From positions 6,572,001 to 6,636,000 of the forward strand of contig NZ_LT629793.1 in assembly GCF_900105735.1 (NCBI RefSeq): 64,000 nucleotides of DNA, written 5' to 3'. Origin of the DNA: Pseudomonas yamanorum. GTDB taxonomy: Bacteria > Pseudomonadota > Gammaproteobacteria > Pseudomonadales > Pseudomonadaceae. Shown piece after piece: positions 43,662-52,637 of the stretch. Below the pieces are notes generated by a model. It was given only the letters and a program-made list of their open reading frames with translations, did not search any database and was not told the origin of the DNA. How positions within the stretch are numbered: position 1 is the stretch's first letter; each line of letters starts with the position of its first letter. The position numbers were made by a program, and so were the translations under genes.

Positions 43662-45164
43662 CTAGAGGTCGAGCAATTTGCCGCTCGGCCCGGCGGTGCC
43701 ATTGTTAAGGCGCGTGCGCAGTGAAAACAACCACCACAACACGCCCACGCCGAGTGTAACCCCGGTAGTAATAGCGCCAGTGTGGCTTTCTTCCGGCACG
43801 CTCAGGGTCAGGATCACCGCGATGGCCCACAGGCCGCCGAGGATAATCATCGGCAGCAACCAGCGGCCCAGGCTGAACACGCCCGCAGGCGCCCCCGGCA
43901 TCCGGCCGTTTTTATAGGCCAGGTACGCGGCAATCAGCGTCAGCAGGTAAGTGCAGTAGTAGGTCAGGCCGACCATCGAGTAGATCGCCGTGACAAACCC
44001 GCCACTCGCCAGGTTCAGCAGCACGGCGATGGCGGTGATCAGCACGATGGCGGCGACCGGCGTGCCGAAGTGCGGGTTGATCTTCGCCAGCACCTTGGAG
44101 CCCGGCAGCATGTTGTCCCGGGACAGGGCGAAGGTCATGCGCGTGGCCACCGCCATGTTGGCGATCAGGCAGGCGAGGATCGAGGCGAAAGCGATCACGA
44201 TCATGCCCACGCCGGCGGCATTGCCCAGTTGCAGGCGCACGATATTGATCACCGGGTTTTCGCTGTGGCTGAGCAGTTCGCCGACCGAGCCCGGGATCGC
44301 GATGCTCAGTAAGGCGAACACCACGAAGCCCAGTACGCTGGACACCAGCACCGCACGAATCATCGCCCGGGGCGCGGCGCGGCGTGGGTCCTTGGTTTCT
44401 TCGGACAGGTCGGCGGCGCCTTCCCAACCCAGCAGTACCGAGACGGGCAGCAAGGTGGCGAGGGCGATGGTGGTGAAGCTGAGCGTGCCGCCGCTCACTG
44501 GTTGCGCGGAGGTCAGGATCGCAACGCCCTGGGTGTGCTCGAAGAAGAAAAACACCCCGAAGAACAACGCAATCGCCAGCAGTACCGTGCCGATGATTTC
44601 GATGATCGCGCCGATGTCATTGATCCGGGTGGCCAGGCGAATCCCGCAGATATTCAGCAAGCCCACCACCAGCGTGGCGCCGATGCTCAGGCCCTGGATC
44701 TGACCCTGTGTCGGGTTGGCCCAGATCTCCGGTGCGAACACCGTGCCGATGGCCGCCGAGGTGGCGGCTGTACCGGCGACAAACGAGGTGAACGCCACCC
44801 AGCCGGTAAACCAGCCGAAGTGATTGCCCGCCAACCGGCTGGACCATTGGTAGGCGTAGCCGGTGAGCGGAATGCGCCCGGCCAGGTGGCAGTAGACCAT
44901 GACGATGCAGCACACCAGCGGGATCACCAACAGCCACAGGAGGATGCCGATGCCCCCGACGCGGTTGAACGGGTCGGCGAACAGCGTGACCACGCCGGTG
45001 TTGATCGAGACCATGGAAAAGGCCAGGGCAAACGAGGTGAACGAGCTCATGGTGCGGTGCATTTTTTGCTCGTAGCCGAGGCTGGCGAGGTCGGCGTCGT
45101 CGCTGGACAGCGGGGCCTGGGCATTCGGCGGGGCGGTCACGGTGTTTTCAACGAATGTGCTCAT
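43662..45164 (-). CDS. APC family amino acid/polyamine permease
   Basis: 500 residues, about 12-13 membrane helices. N-terminal LASLGYEQKMHRTMSSFTSFALAFSMVSINTG is typical of the AAT/UctT-like group of amino acid and GABA/choline permeases, and the sequence GWEGAADLSEETKDPRRAAPRAMIRA is the conserved cytoplasmic loop. Overlaps the aminotransferase gene by 4 bases, so the pair is an uptake-and-transamination unit for the same amino compound. Confidence 0.88.
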   Translation of the reverse strand: MSTFVENTVTAPPNAQAPLSSDDADLASLGYEQKMHRTMSSFTSFALAFSMVSINTGVVTLFADPFNRVGGIGILLWLLVIPLVCCIVMVYCHLAGRIPLTGYAYQWSSRLAGNHFGWFTGWVAFTSFVAGTAATSAAIGTVFAPEIWANPTQGQIQGLSIGATLVVGLLNICGIRLATRINDIGAIIEIIGTVLLAIALFFGVFFFFEHTQGVAILTSAQPVSGGTLSFTTIALATLLPVSVLLGWEGAADLSEETKDPRRAAPRAMIRAVLVSSVLGFVVFALLSIAIPGSVGELLSHSENPVINIVRLQLGNAAGVGMIVIAFASILACLIANMAVATRMTFALSRDNMLPGSKVLAKINPHFGTPVAAIVLITAIAVLLNLASGGFVTAIYSMVGLTYYCTYLLTLIAAYLAYKNGRMPGAPAGVFSLGRWLLPMIILGGLWAIAVILTLSVPEESHTGAITTGVTLGVGVLWWLFSLRTRLNNGTAGPSGKLLDL

Positions 45165-46423
45165 GGCCGTTGCTCCTCGATGATGCCGATCACCTCGTCC
45201 AGCACGTCGAGGGCCTTGGCCAGCAACGGGCGTTCGATATCCAGCGCAGGCTTGACCTTGATCAGGTTGCCCAAACCGGCATAACGGCTTTCGCCAAACA
45301 ATACGCCGCGCTCCACCCCAAGACGATACACCTCCTGGGATTCCCGGCAGGCCGGTTCCTTGGTGGTGCGGTCCCTGACCAGTTCGATGGACGCCATCAG
45401 CCCTGGGCAGCGCACGTCGCCGATCAGCGGGTGGCGGGTTTGCATCTCCTTGAGGCGGGCGGTGATGTAGTCGCCGGAGTCCCGGGCTTTTTCGCAGAGG
45501 TTGTCGGCGACGATGGCTTCCACCGCGGCATAGCCGGCAGCCAGCGAGACCGGGAAGTGGCCGAAGGTCAGGGCTTCTTCACCTTCGTCGAACCATTTGA
45601 GCTTGTCGTCGGCGAGGATCCCGGCCAGCGGGAAGCCGCCGCCGACACCTTTGCCGAACACGATGATGTCCGGCAGCACGTCGTAATAGTCCGCAGCGAA
45701 CATAGTGCCCATGCGCCCGAAACCGGTTTGCACTTCATCAAAAATCAGCAACACGCCGAGGCGGTCGCAGATCTCGCGTACGCCCTTGTAGTAGGAACGG
45801 GGAAATTCGATGTGCCCGCCATTGCCCTGGATCGGTTCCATCATCACCGCGGCCACGCCACCGTCGACGCCTTTGAGGATGGTTTCTTCCAGCAGGCCGA
45901 GGCACAGCTGCGACTCGGTTTCCGGATCCATGCCCAGGCGCGTGCGGTACGGGTTGGGATGCGGCACGCGAGTAAAGCGCGGTTGAATTGCCAGGAACGG
46001 GTTGTTCGGATGCGGCCAACTGGCACCGAGGGTGGCCAGGGAGCGGCCATGGTAGCCGTCTTGCAGCACCAGCAGGTTTTGCGCGCCGGGGCGGTTCTTG
46101 AAGGCCAGTTTCATCGCCATTTCACCGGCGAGGCTGCCATGCAGGGCGAAGCCCATTTGGTTGAGGGAACCTGGGGAGACTTCCCGCAGCTTCTTCACCA
46201 GCCGGGTGTGGGCCGGTGAACCAAAATTGGGGCGGATGTGGGTCATTTCGCGCAATTGTGCGACGGCGGCTTCCACCACCCGAGGGTCATTGGCCCCCAG
46301 GTTGTTTGACCAGGCCTGGGCGGTACAGTCGATGTATTCCTTGCCCTGATCGTCCCATACCAGCGAACCTCTGGCCTTGACCAGGTTGATCTTGGCGGGT
46401 GCGGTGTTCATCACTTCATTCAT
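45161..46423 (-). CDS. Class III PLP-dependent aminotransferase
   Basis: 420 residues, fold type I. Cofactor site: GYHGRSLATLGAS, FDEVQTGFGRMG with the PLP-pyridine Asp, and the Schiff-base Lys in VFGKGVGGGFPLAG. Class III enzymes transaminate omega-amino acids, GABA, beta-alanine, diamines or 2-aminobutyrate. The N-terminal KARGSLVWDDQGKEYIDCTAQAWSNNLG is close to the 4-aminobutyrate/acetylornithine branch. Cotranscribed with the APC permease; exact donor unknown. Confidence 0.9.
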   Translation of the reverse strand: MNEVMNTAPAKINLVKARGSLVWDDQGKEYIDCTAQAWSNNLGANDPRVVEAAVAQLREMTHIRPNFGSPAHTRLVKKLREVSPGSLNQMGFALHGSLAGEMAMKLAFKNRPGAQNLLVLQDGYHGRSLATLGASWPHPNNPFLAIQPRFTRVPHPNPYRTRLGMDPETESQLCLGLLEETILKGVDGGVAAVMMEPIQGNGGHIEFPRSYYKGVREICDRLGVLLIFDEVQTGFGRMGTMFAADYYDVLPDIIVFGKGVGGGFPLAGILADDKLKWFDEGEEALTFGHFPVSLAAGYAAVEAIVADNLCEKARDSGDYITARLKEMQTRHPLIGDVRCPGLMASIELVRDRTTKEPACRESQEVYRLGVERGVLFGESRYAGLGNLIKVKPALDIERPLLAKALDVLDEVIGIIEEQRP

Positions 46424-46593
46424 CTGCTTTATCTCTTTTGTTAGGGCGGCAGTGTTTGGGGATGTGTGCAGTTAGGGTTGTGACTCGCTGCATCGAGTTG
46501 ACCCGATGCTAGCCCTGGGGACGGGAGGAATAGAAAGACCGATTGCAGTGGGATTGATTGGTGTGGCTTATTAATAAAATCCGCTGAAACAAA

Positions 46594-47841
46594 ATGAAAC
46601 ATTTGTCGCGGGCCAGCCTCTACCGTATCTCCACGACGAGTACCTCTATGAAAATTCCGCGTCCCTCTTCGCGAATGCCCCACCTCACGCAACTGCGCAA
46701 CCTGAAGATGGCGCGCTCCGCCCACGCTTATGTGCGGGGCAGTACGGTTCAGTTTTATGAGTGGCTGCACAGCCAGCGCGGCCGGCGCTTGCCCCACGGG
46801 CCGGCGATCTGGATCTGCGGCGACTGCCACGCCGGTAACCTCGGGCCCACGGGCGATACCAAGGGCCGGATCGACATGCATATCCGCGACCTTGACCAGG
46901 CAGTGATCGGCAACCCGGCCCATGACCTGGTGCGCCTGGCGCTGTCCCTGGCTACGGCTGCCCGGGGTTCGGACCTGCCGGGGGTGACCACCGCCCGCAT
47001 GCTTGAAGAGATGATGGTGGGCTACGCGCAGGCGTTTAAGGACAAGCCCGACGAGGCACCACCGCGTCCGTCCCAGGTCAAGGCCGGGATGCGCAGTGCG
47101 GTGGAGCGCACCTGGAAGAACCTGGCCCGCGAACGTATCGAAAACACCCGGCCGACGATTCCGTTGGGCAAGCATTTCTGGTCGTTGTCCCGGGCGGAAA
47201 AGTCAGCGCTTGAGACGTTGTGCGCTTCGGATGAAATCCACCGGTTGGTGACTTCGCTCAAAGGCCGATCCAACGATGACGAGGTTGAGCTGCTGGACTC
47301 GGCGTACTGGGTCAAGGGTTGCAGCTCCCTCGGGTTGTTGCGGTATGCGGTGTTGTTGGGGGTAGGGGACCAGGACGATCAGGAATACTGCCTGCTCGAT
47401 ATCAAGGAAGCGGTAGGGGCTGCAGCGCCGCGGGCGGCACGGGCGAAGATGCCCCGGGATAATGGCCGGCGAGTGGTGGAGGGCGCCAGGCACCTGTCAC
47501 CGGCGTTGGGGGAACGGATGCTGGCGACGCGGTTTCTGGATCACGGTTTTTTTATCCGCGAGTTGTTGCCCCAGGACATGAAGCTGGAACTGGATGAGTT
47601 GAGCGAGATTGATGCAATGCACGCGGCCGGGTACCTGGCGCGGGTGGTCGGCGTGGCGCATGCACGGCAGATGGACCGGGATACGCGCAAGGACTGGATG
47701 GCGGTGTTGCAGGAGAACCGGTCGAAGCAGCTGGATGCGCCGTCGTGGTTATGGACCAGTGTGGTGCAGTTGGTGGGGAACCATGAGGAAGGGTATCTCA
47801 ACCACTGCCGGCAGTACGCGCTGGAACAGGCCAGACGCTGA
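46594..47841 (+). CDS. DUF2252 family protein (kinase-like fold)
   Basis: 415 residues if the ATG at 46594 is used; the ATG at 46648 (MKIPRPSSRMP) is a possible alternative, and neither has a clear ribosome-binding site. DUF2252 features: KMARSAHAYVRGSTVQFYEWL, GDCHAGNLGPT (the kinase-like HxxN/catalytic-loop-like block), RDLDQAVIGNPAHDLVRLA with the DFD-like acidic motif, and VKGCSSLGLLRYAVLL. The family is distantly related to aminoglycoside/choline-type phosphotransferases but no substrate is established. It lies immediately upstream of the phenazine locus and shows no link to it. Confidence 0.8.
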   Translation: MKHLSRASLYRISTTSTSMKIPRPSSRMPHLTQLRNLKMARSAHAYVRGSTVQFYEWLHSQRGRRLPHGPAIWICGDCHAGNLGPTGDTKGRIDMHIRDLDQAVIGNPAHDLVRLALSLATAARGSDLPGVTTARMLEEMMVGYAQAFKDKPDEAPPRPSQVKAGMRSAVERTWKNLARERIENTRPTIPLGKHFWSLSRAEKSALETLCASDEIHRLVTSLKGRSNDDEVELLDSAYWVKGCSSLGLLRYAVLLGVGDQDDQEYCLLDIKEAVGAAAPRAARAKMPRDNGRRVVEGARHLSPALGERMLATRFLDHGFFIRELLPQDMKLELDELSEIDAMHAAGYLARVVGVAHARQMDRDTRKDWMAVLQENRSKQLDAPSWLWTSVVQLVGNHEEGYLNHCRQYALEQARR

Positions 47842-47884
47842 TCAGCGGGCGGGCGTTGAGCGGCGAAGGTCATGCCAACTCACC

Positions 47885-47929
47885 CTACAAGATCTTGTAG
47901 GTGCCAAGGCTGACCAAGTCCTCTATAAA
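47885..47929 (+). promoter_or_regulatory. lux box and -10 element of the phzI promoter
   Basis: CTACAAGATCTTGTAG (47885-47900) is a perfect 16-bp palindrome of the lux/phz-box type, the expected target of AHL-bound PhzR. A TATAAA hexamer follows at 47924-47929, 23 bases after the box, and the phzI ATG is at 47967. This implies positive autoregulation of the signal synthase. Confidence 0.85.
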
Positions 47930-47966
47930 AAACCGCACTTCCCCCAGCCCCAAGGAACTCCCAGCC

Positions 47967-48557
47967 ATGCACATGGAAGAGCACACGCTGAGCGAAATGA
48001 GCGACGAACTTAAACTCATGCTAGGCCGCTTTCGGCACGAACAATTCGTCGAGAAACTCGGATGGCGACTGCCTGTCCATCCGCACCAGGCCGGTTGTGA
48101 ATGGGATCAATACGATACCGAGCACGCCCGCTACGTGCTGGCGTTCAACGAGCACTGCGCAATCATCGGCTGCGCCCGCCTGATACCCACCACACTCCCC
48201 AACCTGCTGGAGGGCGTTTTCAGCCATACCTGCGCAGGGACACCGCCCAAGCATCCGGCCATCTGGGAAATGACACGCTTCACCACCCGCGAACCGCAAT
48301 TGGCCATGCCGTTGTTCTGGAAAAGCCTCAAGACCGCCAGCCTGGCGGGCGCCGATGCCATCGTCGGAATCGTCAACAGCACGATGGAGCGCTATTACAA
48401 AATCAACGGGGTCAACTACGAACGACTGGGGCCGGTCACCATGCACGAAGACGAAAAAATCCTCGCCATCAAACTCTCGGCTCACCGTGAACACCACCGC
48501 GGTGCTTGCCCACCGTCAGCCTTCATGTCCGGCGCATTATTGAAACAGACCGCTTGA
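47967..48557 (+). CDS. phzI: N-acyl-homoserine lactone synthase PhzI
   Basis: LuxI-family enzyme making AHL from SAM and acyl-ACP. 196 residues from the ATG at 47967, with AAGGA 10 bases upstream. All conserved LuxI residues can be placed: Arg23, Phe27, Trp33, Asp47, Asp50, Arg71, Phe85, Glu101 and Arg104, in motifs FRHEQFVEKLGW, CEWDQYD, IGCARLIP and WEMTRF. In strain 2-79, PhzI makes mainly 3-hydroxy-acyl-HSLs; the acyl chain cannot be read from sequence. Convergent with phzR and preceded by a perfect lux box. Confidence 0.95.
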   Translation: MHMEEHTLSEMSDELKLMLGRFRHEQFVEKLGWRLPVHPHQAGCEWDQYDTEHARYVLAFNEHCAIIGCARLIPTTLPNLLEGVFSHTCAGTPPKHPAIWEMTRFTTREPQLAMPLFWKSLKTASLAGADAIVGIVNSTMERYYKINGVNYERLGPVTMHEDEKILAIKLSAHREHHRGACPPSAFMSGALLKQTA

Positions 48558-48561
48558 AACA

Positions 48562-48591
48562 CGCCGAGTCGTCCGATTGATCGACTCGGCG
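48562..48591. terminator. Shared hairpin between convergent phzI and phzR
   Basis: Perfect 10-bp stem CGCCGAGTCG / CGACTCGGCG with a 10-base loop in the 48-base gap between the two stop codons. Lacks a strong T run, but its position suits a bidirectional terminator. Confidence 0.6.
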
Positions 48592-48605
48592 ATTATCGAC
48601 GAACC

Positions 48606-49331
48606 TCAGATATAGCCCAGCGCAACGGCGTAAGACACGGCTTGCACGCGGTTGCTGGCGCCGATTTTGCGCTGGATGTTGCGGTGATGGTAATTCACGG
48701 TGTCGGTGCACACGCCCATGATCACGCCAATTTCCTCCGAGGTCTTGCCGTCTGCGGTCCAGCGCAGCACATCACACTCCCGCCCACTGAATTCCACATC
48801 CGTGTTGAACACACGAACGTCACTCTCCAGCTCGGAGATTTTCTCGTGGGCTGCGGCGGCAAACGCTTTGGTCACTGGCTTCAATGCTTCGAACTCTTGA
48901 AGGCTGATGACGTTGTCCTTGCGCGCCAGGCTCAACACCCCGACGCGCCCCTGGGTGCTGAATGAAGGTTGTGCCAGGCCGTGGCAGAGATTCGAGTCGT
49001 TGGCTTCAGACCACAGGTGCGGGCAACTCCGGAATAGCTCATTGCTCCACAAAATGGGGGCCGACGAGACTTTGCTGTGTTTCACCGTGGGGTCGATCGT
49101 CGCGTAGTTGGCTGCCTGATATCGCCGTATCCAGTCCTCGGGATAATTGCTGTACATATAGGTCTTGGGGCGCATGAACGGCGTCGCGCTGCACATGCCA
49201 TAGGCAAAAAAATCAAACCGTAGTTCACGTAAAGCCTGCAACGCGACAGCAGTAAATTCCTGCATATTCATGGTTTGCGCAAAGATACTGTAAAAATACG
49301 CATCCCATCCCAACAGCTGTCCTAATTCCAT
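48606..49331 (-). CDS. phzR: LuxR-family quorum-sensing regulator PhzR
   Basis: 241 residues from the ATG at 49331 ([12 protein letters not shown]), with AAGG 8 bases upstream; a GTG three codons earlier is less likely. The autoinducer-binding domain keeps Trp67, Tyr71, Asp80, Pro81 and Trp95. The C-terminal LuxR HTH is [22 protein letters not shown] then [20 protein letters not shown]. It closely resembles PhzR of strain 2-79 as I remember it. AHL-bound PhzR should activate phzI and phzA through the two lux boxes. Divergent from phzA across a 432-base regulatory gap. Confidence 0.95.
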   Translation of the reverse strand: MELGQLLGWDAYFYSIFAQTMNMQEFTAVALQALRELRFDFFAYGMCSATPFMRPKTYMYSNYPEDWIRRYQAANYATIDPTVKHSKVSSAPILWSNELFRSCPHLWSEANDSNLCHGLAQPSFSTQGRVGVLSLARKDNVISLQEFEALKPVTKAFAAAAHEKISELESDVRVFNTDVEFSGRECDVLRWTADGKTSEEIGVIMGVCTDTVNYHHRNIQRKIGASNRVQAVSYAVALGYI

Positions 49332-49763
49332 TTTGAACACCTTAAAAGTTGGAAACGAGTCGTGAGACTAGACCAACCTGAACTCATGTCAACACACAAA
49401 ACTGCGCGGTCATAGACGCCTTCGCGCTAGCACTAGATTTCTTATGTCTAACTCAACTAACTAGCCATAGGCCATTGATAGCCTGACGATGCTGGTTGGC
49501 CATTGCCGACGCTCGGTCGACGAATGCGCCTTGCGATTCATAATAATGCAACAGTCCATCCGACGAATCTCAGTCCGTTTACTTTCACCCGAGCCCTACA
49601 AGATCTGGTAGTTCCAACCTCAAGAAAAGCAGGTGTATAAACAACACCCCGCAACACAACCACGAAGGCGCAAAAGTTAAAATCTGTAAATGCCGTCGTA
49701 CGCAATTAACTAAATATTTACTTGATTTCCAAAAAATCAATTCAACTAAGGAGAACGCTGCCC
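49332..49763. other. phzR-phzA regulatory interval
   Basis: 432 bases without a gene, markedly AT-richer than the coding DNA. It holds the phz box and -10 element listed separately and, presumably, the divergent phzR promoter near 49340-49480. The ~150-base leader after the phz box ends in AAGGAG before phzA. I see no obvious hairpin terminator or leader peptide. Confidence 0.6.
49596..49641 (+). promoter_or_regulatory. phz box (lux box) and -10 element of the phzA promoter
   Basis: CTACAAGATCTGGTAG (49596-49611) differs from the perfect phzI box by a single base (T to G). TATAAA lies at 49636-49641, 24 bases downstream, nearly the same spacing as at phzI, consistent with class II activation by PhzR. 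phzA starts at 49764. Confidence 0.85.
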
Positions 49764-50255
49764 ATGCCTACTTCGCTTTCCGCTAGTGGCTTTAATGATC
49801 AGCTTGAACTTCGCCGAAAAAATCGGGCCACCGTCGAACAGTACATGCGAACCCATGGCAAAGATCGCCTGCGGCGTCATGAGTTGTTCACTCCCAATGG
49901 CAGTGGCGGCTCCTGGAACACAGAAACCGGCGAACCCCTTGTATTCAAGGGCCATGCCAAACTCGCCGCCCTTGGGGTATGGCTGGAAAAGTGCTTTCCA
50001 GACTGGCAGTTTCATAACGTCCGGGTGTTTGAAACCGACAATCCCAACCACTTCTGGGTGGAAAGCGACGGCCGTGGCAAAACCCGGGTGCCCGGTTATC
50101 CGGAAGGTTATTGCGAAAACCATTACATCCATTCCTTCGAACTGGACAACGGCAAGATCACGCAGAACCGTGAGTTCATGAACCCCTTCGAGCAACTTCG
50201 CGCGCTGGGCATTCCCGTGCCAAAAATCAAACGTGAAGGTATTCCCGCCTCATAA
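49764..50255 (+). CDS. phzA: Phenazine biosynthesis protein PhzA
   Basis: 163-residue SnoaL/ketosteroid-isomerase-fold protein. Start ATG at 49764 with AAGGAG 10 bases upstream. PhzA/PhzB act on the 6-amino-5-oxo-cyclohexene-carboxylate units to promote condensation to the tricyclic phenazine precursor. Conserved blocks shared with Phz[49 protein letters not shown] with the conserved Glu. First gene of the phz operon. Paralogous duplication with phzB is standard in Pseudomonas; PhzB is considered the main catalyst. Confidence 0.96.
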   Translation: MPTSLSASGFNDQLELRRKNRATVEQYMRTHGKDRLRRHELFTPNGSGGSWNTETGEPLVFKGHAKLAALGVWLEKCFPDWQFHNVRVFETDNPNHFWVESDGRGKTRVPGYPEGYCENHYIHSFELDNGKITQNREFMNPFEQLRALGIPVPKIKREGIPAS

Positions 50256-50280
50256 GCCCCCTGAACATTGGAGAGTGAAC

Positions 50281-50772
50281 ATGCCTACTAATGCCGTGCG
50301 ACAACTAACCGCAAGTGACACCACTGAACTTCGCCGCAAGAACCGCGCCACGGTCGAGCAATACATGCGTACCAAAGGTCAGGACCGCCTGCGCCGCCAT
50401 GAGTTGTTTACCGAAGACGGCTCGGGTGGTTTATGGACCACGGATACCGGCGCGCCCATTGTCATCAGTGGCAAAGCCAAGTTGGCCGAACATGCTGTTT
50501 GGTCGCTCAAGTGCTTCCCGGATTGGGAGTGGTACAACGTAAAAGTATTTGAAACCGATGACCCCAATCATATTTGGGTCGAGTGCGATGGTCACGGCAA
50601 GATCCTCTTTCCGGGTTACCCGGAAGGGTATTACGAGAACCACTTCCTGCATTCTTTCGAGCTGGAAGACGGCAAGGTAAAACGCAATCGCGAGTTCATG
50701 AACGTCTTTCAACAACTGCGCGCCCTGGGCATTCCAGTACCGCAGATCAAGCGTGAAGGCATTCCTACATAA
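50281..50772 (+). CDS. phzB: Phenazine biosynthesis protein PhzB
   Basis: 163 residues, same length as PhzA and clearly its tandem paralogue ([39 protein letters not shown]). Acts as an acid/base catalyst in condensation of two aminocyclohexenone molecules. GGAG lies 7 bases before the ATG. Gap to phzA is 25 bases and to phzC 23 bases. The central part differs from PhzA mainly around the substrate pocket (WEWYNVKVF against WQFHNVRVF). Confidence 0.96.
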   Translation: MPTNAVRQLTASDTTELRRKNRATVEQYMRTKGQDRLRRHELFTEDGSGGLWTTDTGAPIVISGKAKLAEHAVWSLKCFPDWEWYNVKVFETDDPNHIWVECDGHGKILFPGYPEGYYENHFLHSFELEDGKVKRNREFMNVFQQLRALGIPVPQIKREGIPT

Positions 50773-50795
50773 TCCTTTGGGAGAGTGATCGCATC

Positions 50796-51998
50796 ATGGA
50801 AGACTTACTGAAACGGGTTCTAAGTTGTGAAGCGTTCCAGCAGCCTCAATGGAGCGAACCCTCACAATTGCATGACGCGCAGGCCTACCTCAGGGACAGC
50901 GCGTCACTGATTCGCGTCGAAGACATCCTGGTCTTGCGTGCCACCTTGGCCAGGGTCGCGGCCGGCGAAGCGATGATCATCCAGTCCGGTGACTGCGCTG
51001 AGGACATGGATGAAAGCGCTGCCGGCCATGTGGCCCGCAAAGCTGCGGTGCTGGACATCCTCGCCGGAGCGTTCCGGCTGGTGACCCAGCAACCGGTGGT
51101 GCGGGTAGGGCGGATTGCCGGGCAGTTTGCCAAGCCGCGTTCCAACAACAGCGAACGCATCGGCGATGTCGAGTTGCCGGTGTATCGCGGTGACATGGTC
51201 AACGGCCGCGAGGCGGTCTGCGGCCATCGCCAGCATGATGCGCAACGCCTGGTTCGCGGCTATCGCGCCGCGCAGGACATCATGCAACACCTGGGCTGGA
51301 AAGAACCGGCCGGCAAGGAACAGCTCAGCGGCTCTCCCGCCTGGACCAGCCATGAGATGCTGGTGCTCGACTACGAATTGCCGCAAGTACGCCAGGACGA
51401 ACAGGGCCGGGTATTTCTCGGTTCAACCCACTGGCCGTGGATCGGCGAGCGTACCCGTCAGTTGACCGGCGCTCACGTGGCCCTGCTCAGCGAAGTGCTC
51501 AACCCGGTGGCCTGCAAGGTCGGCCCGGACATCACCCACGACCAGATACTGAGCCTGTGCGAACGCCTGGACCCCAGGCGCGAACCCGGTCGGCTGACCC
51601 TGATTGCCCGCATGGGCGCCCACAAGGTCGCCGATCGCCTGCCGCCGCTGGTTGAAGCGGTGCGCCTGGCTGGCCACAAGATCATCTGGCTCAGCGACCC
51701 GATGCACGGCAACACCATCGTCGCGCCCTGCGGCAACAAGACCCGCATGGTGCAGACCATCACCGAGGAAATCACCGCCTTCAAGCATGCCGTGACCTCG
51801 GCCGGTGGCGTGGCTGCCGGCCTGCACCTGGAAACCACCCCCGATGACGTCAGCGAGTGCGCCTCCGATGCCGCCGGCCTGAGCCAGGTTGCCAGCCACT
51901 ACAAAAGCCTGTGCGACCCACGCCTGAACCCCTGGCAAGCCATTACTGCGGTGATGGCCTGGAAAAACCTGCCTTCCTCCACCCATGCTTCCCTTTGA
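50796..51998 (+). CDS. phzC: 3-deoxy-D-arabino-heptulosonate 7-phosphate synthase PhzC (class II)
   Basis: 400-residue plant-type DAHP synthase that channels PEP and erythrose-4-phosphate into the shikimate pathway for phenazine production. Typical class II motifs: [37 protein letters not shown] [13 protein letters not shown], and [15 protein letters not shown]. It lacks the long N-terminal extension of aromatic-feedback-regulated class II enzymes, as known for PhzC. Supplies chorismate, not a phenazine intermediate directly. Confidence 0.96.
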   Translation: MEDLLKRVLSCEAFQQPQWSEPSQLHDAQAYLRDSASLIRVEDILVLRATLARVAAGEAMIIQSGDCAEDMDESAAGHVARKAAVLDILAGAFRLVTQQPVVRVGRIAGQFAKPRSNNSERIGDVELPVYRGDMVNGREAVCGHRQHDAQRLVRGYRAAQDIMQHLGWKEPAGKEQLSGSPAWTSHEMLVLDYELPQVRQDEQGRVFLGSTHWPWIGERTRQLTGAHVALLSEVLNPVACKVGPDITHDQILSLCERLDPRREPGRLTLIARMGAHKVADRLPPLVEAVRLAGHKIIWLSDPMHGNTIVAPCGNKTRMVQTITEEITAFKHAVTSAGGVAAGLHLETTPDDVSECASDAAGLSQVASHYKSLCDPRLNPWQAITAVMAWKNLPSSTHASL

Positions 51999-52013
51999 CT
52001 GGAGTTTGTCGCC

Positions 52014-52637
52014 ATGACCGGCATTCCATCGATTGTCCCTTACGCCCTGCCTACTTCCCGCGACCTGCCCGTCAACCTCGCGCAATGGCGCATCGACCCC
52101 GAGCGCGCCGTGCTGTTGGTGCATGACATGCAGCGCTACTTCCTGCGGCCTTTGCCGGATGCCTTGCGTGAAGCCGTCGTGGGTAATTCCGCGCGCATTC
52201 GTCAGTGGGCTGTCGACCACGGCGTGCCGGTGGCCTACACCGCCCAGCCCGGCAGCATGAGCGAGGAGCAGCGCGGGTTGCTCAAAGACTTCTGGGGCCC
52301 CGGCATGAAGGCCAGCCCCACCGACCGCGAGGTGGTCGACGCCCTGACGCCCAAGCCCGGTGACTGGTTGCTGACCAAGTGGCGCTACAGTGCGTTTTTC
52401 CACTCCGACCTGCTGGAACGCATGCGCGCCACCGAGCGCGACCAGTTGATCCTGTGTGGGGTGTATGCCCATGTCGGTGTACTGATTTCCACGGTGGATG
52501 CCTACTCCAACGACATCCAGCCCTTCCTCGTTGCCGACGCAATCGCCGACTTCAGCAAGGAGCACCACTGGATGGCCATCGAATACGCCGCCAGCCGCTG
52601 TGCCATGGTCATCACCACCGACGAGGTGGTGCTATGA
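52014..52637 (+). CDS. phzD: Isochorismatase-family hydrolase PhzD
   Basis: 207 residues. Hydrolyses 2-amino-2-deoxyisochorismate (ADIC) to trans-2,3-dihydro-3-hydroxyanthranilate. Catalytic Asp38 is in [10 protein letters not shown]; Lys in TKWRYSAFF and the [11 protein letters not shown] loop complete the isochorismatase signature, with the usual Cys-to-Gly/Ala variation of PhzD around the loop. Start ATG at 52014 behind GGAG (CTGGAGTTTGTCGCC). Last 4 bases overlap phzE (ATGA). Confidence 0.96.
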   Translation: MTGIPSIVPYALPTSRDLPVNLAQWRIDPERAVLLVHDMQRYFLRPLPDALREAVVGNSARIRQWAVDHGVPVAYTAQPGSMSEEQRGLLKDFWGPGMKASPTDREVVDALTPKPGDWLLTKWRYSAFFHSDLLERMRATERDQLILCGVYAHVGVLISTVDAYSNDIQPFLVADAIADFSKEHHWMAIEYAASRCAMVITTDEVVL

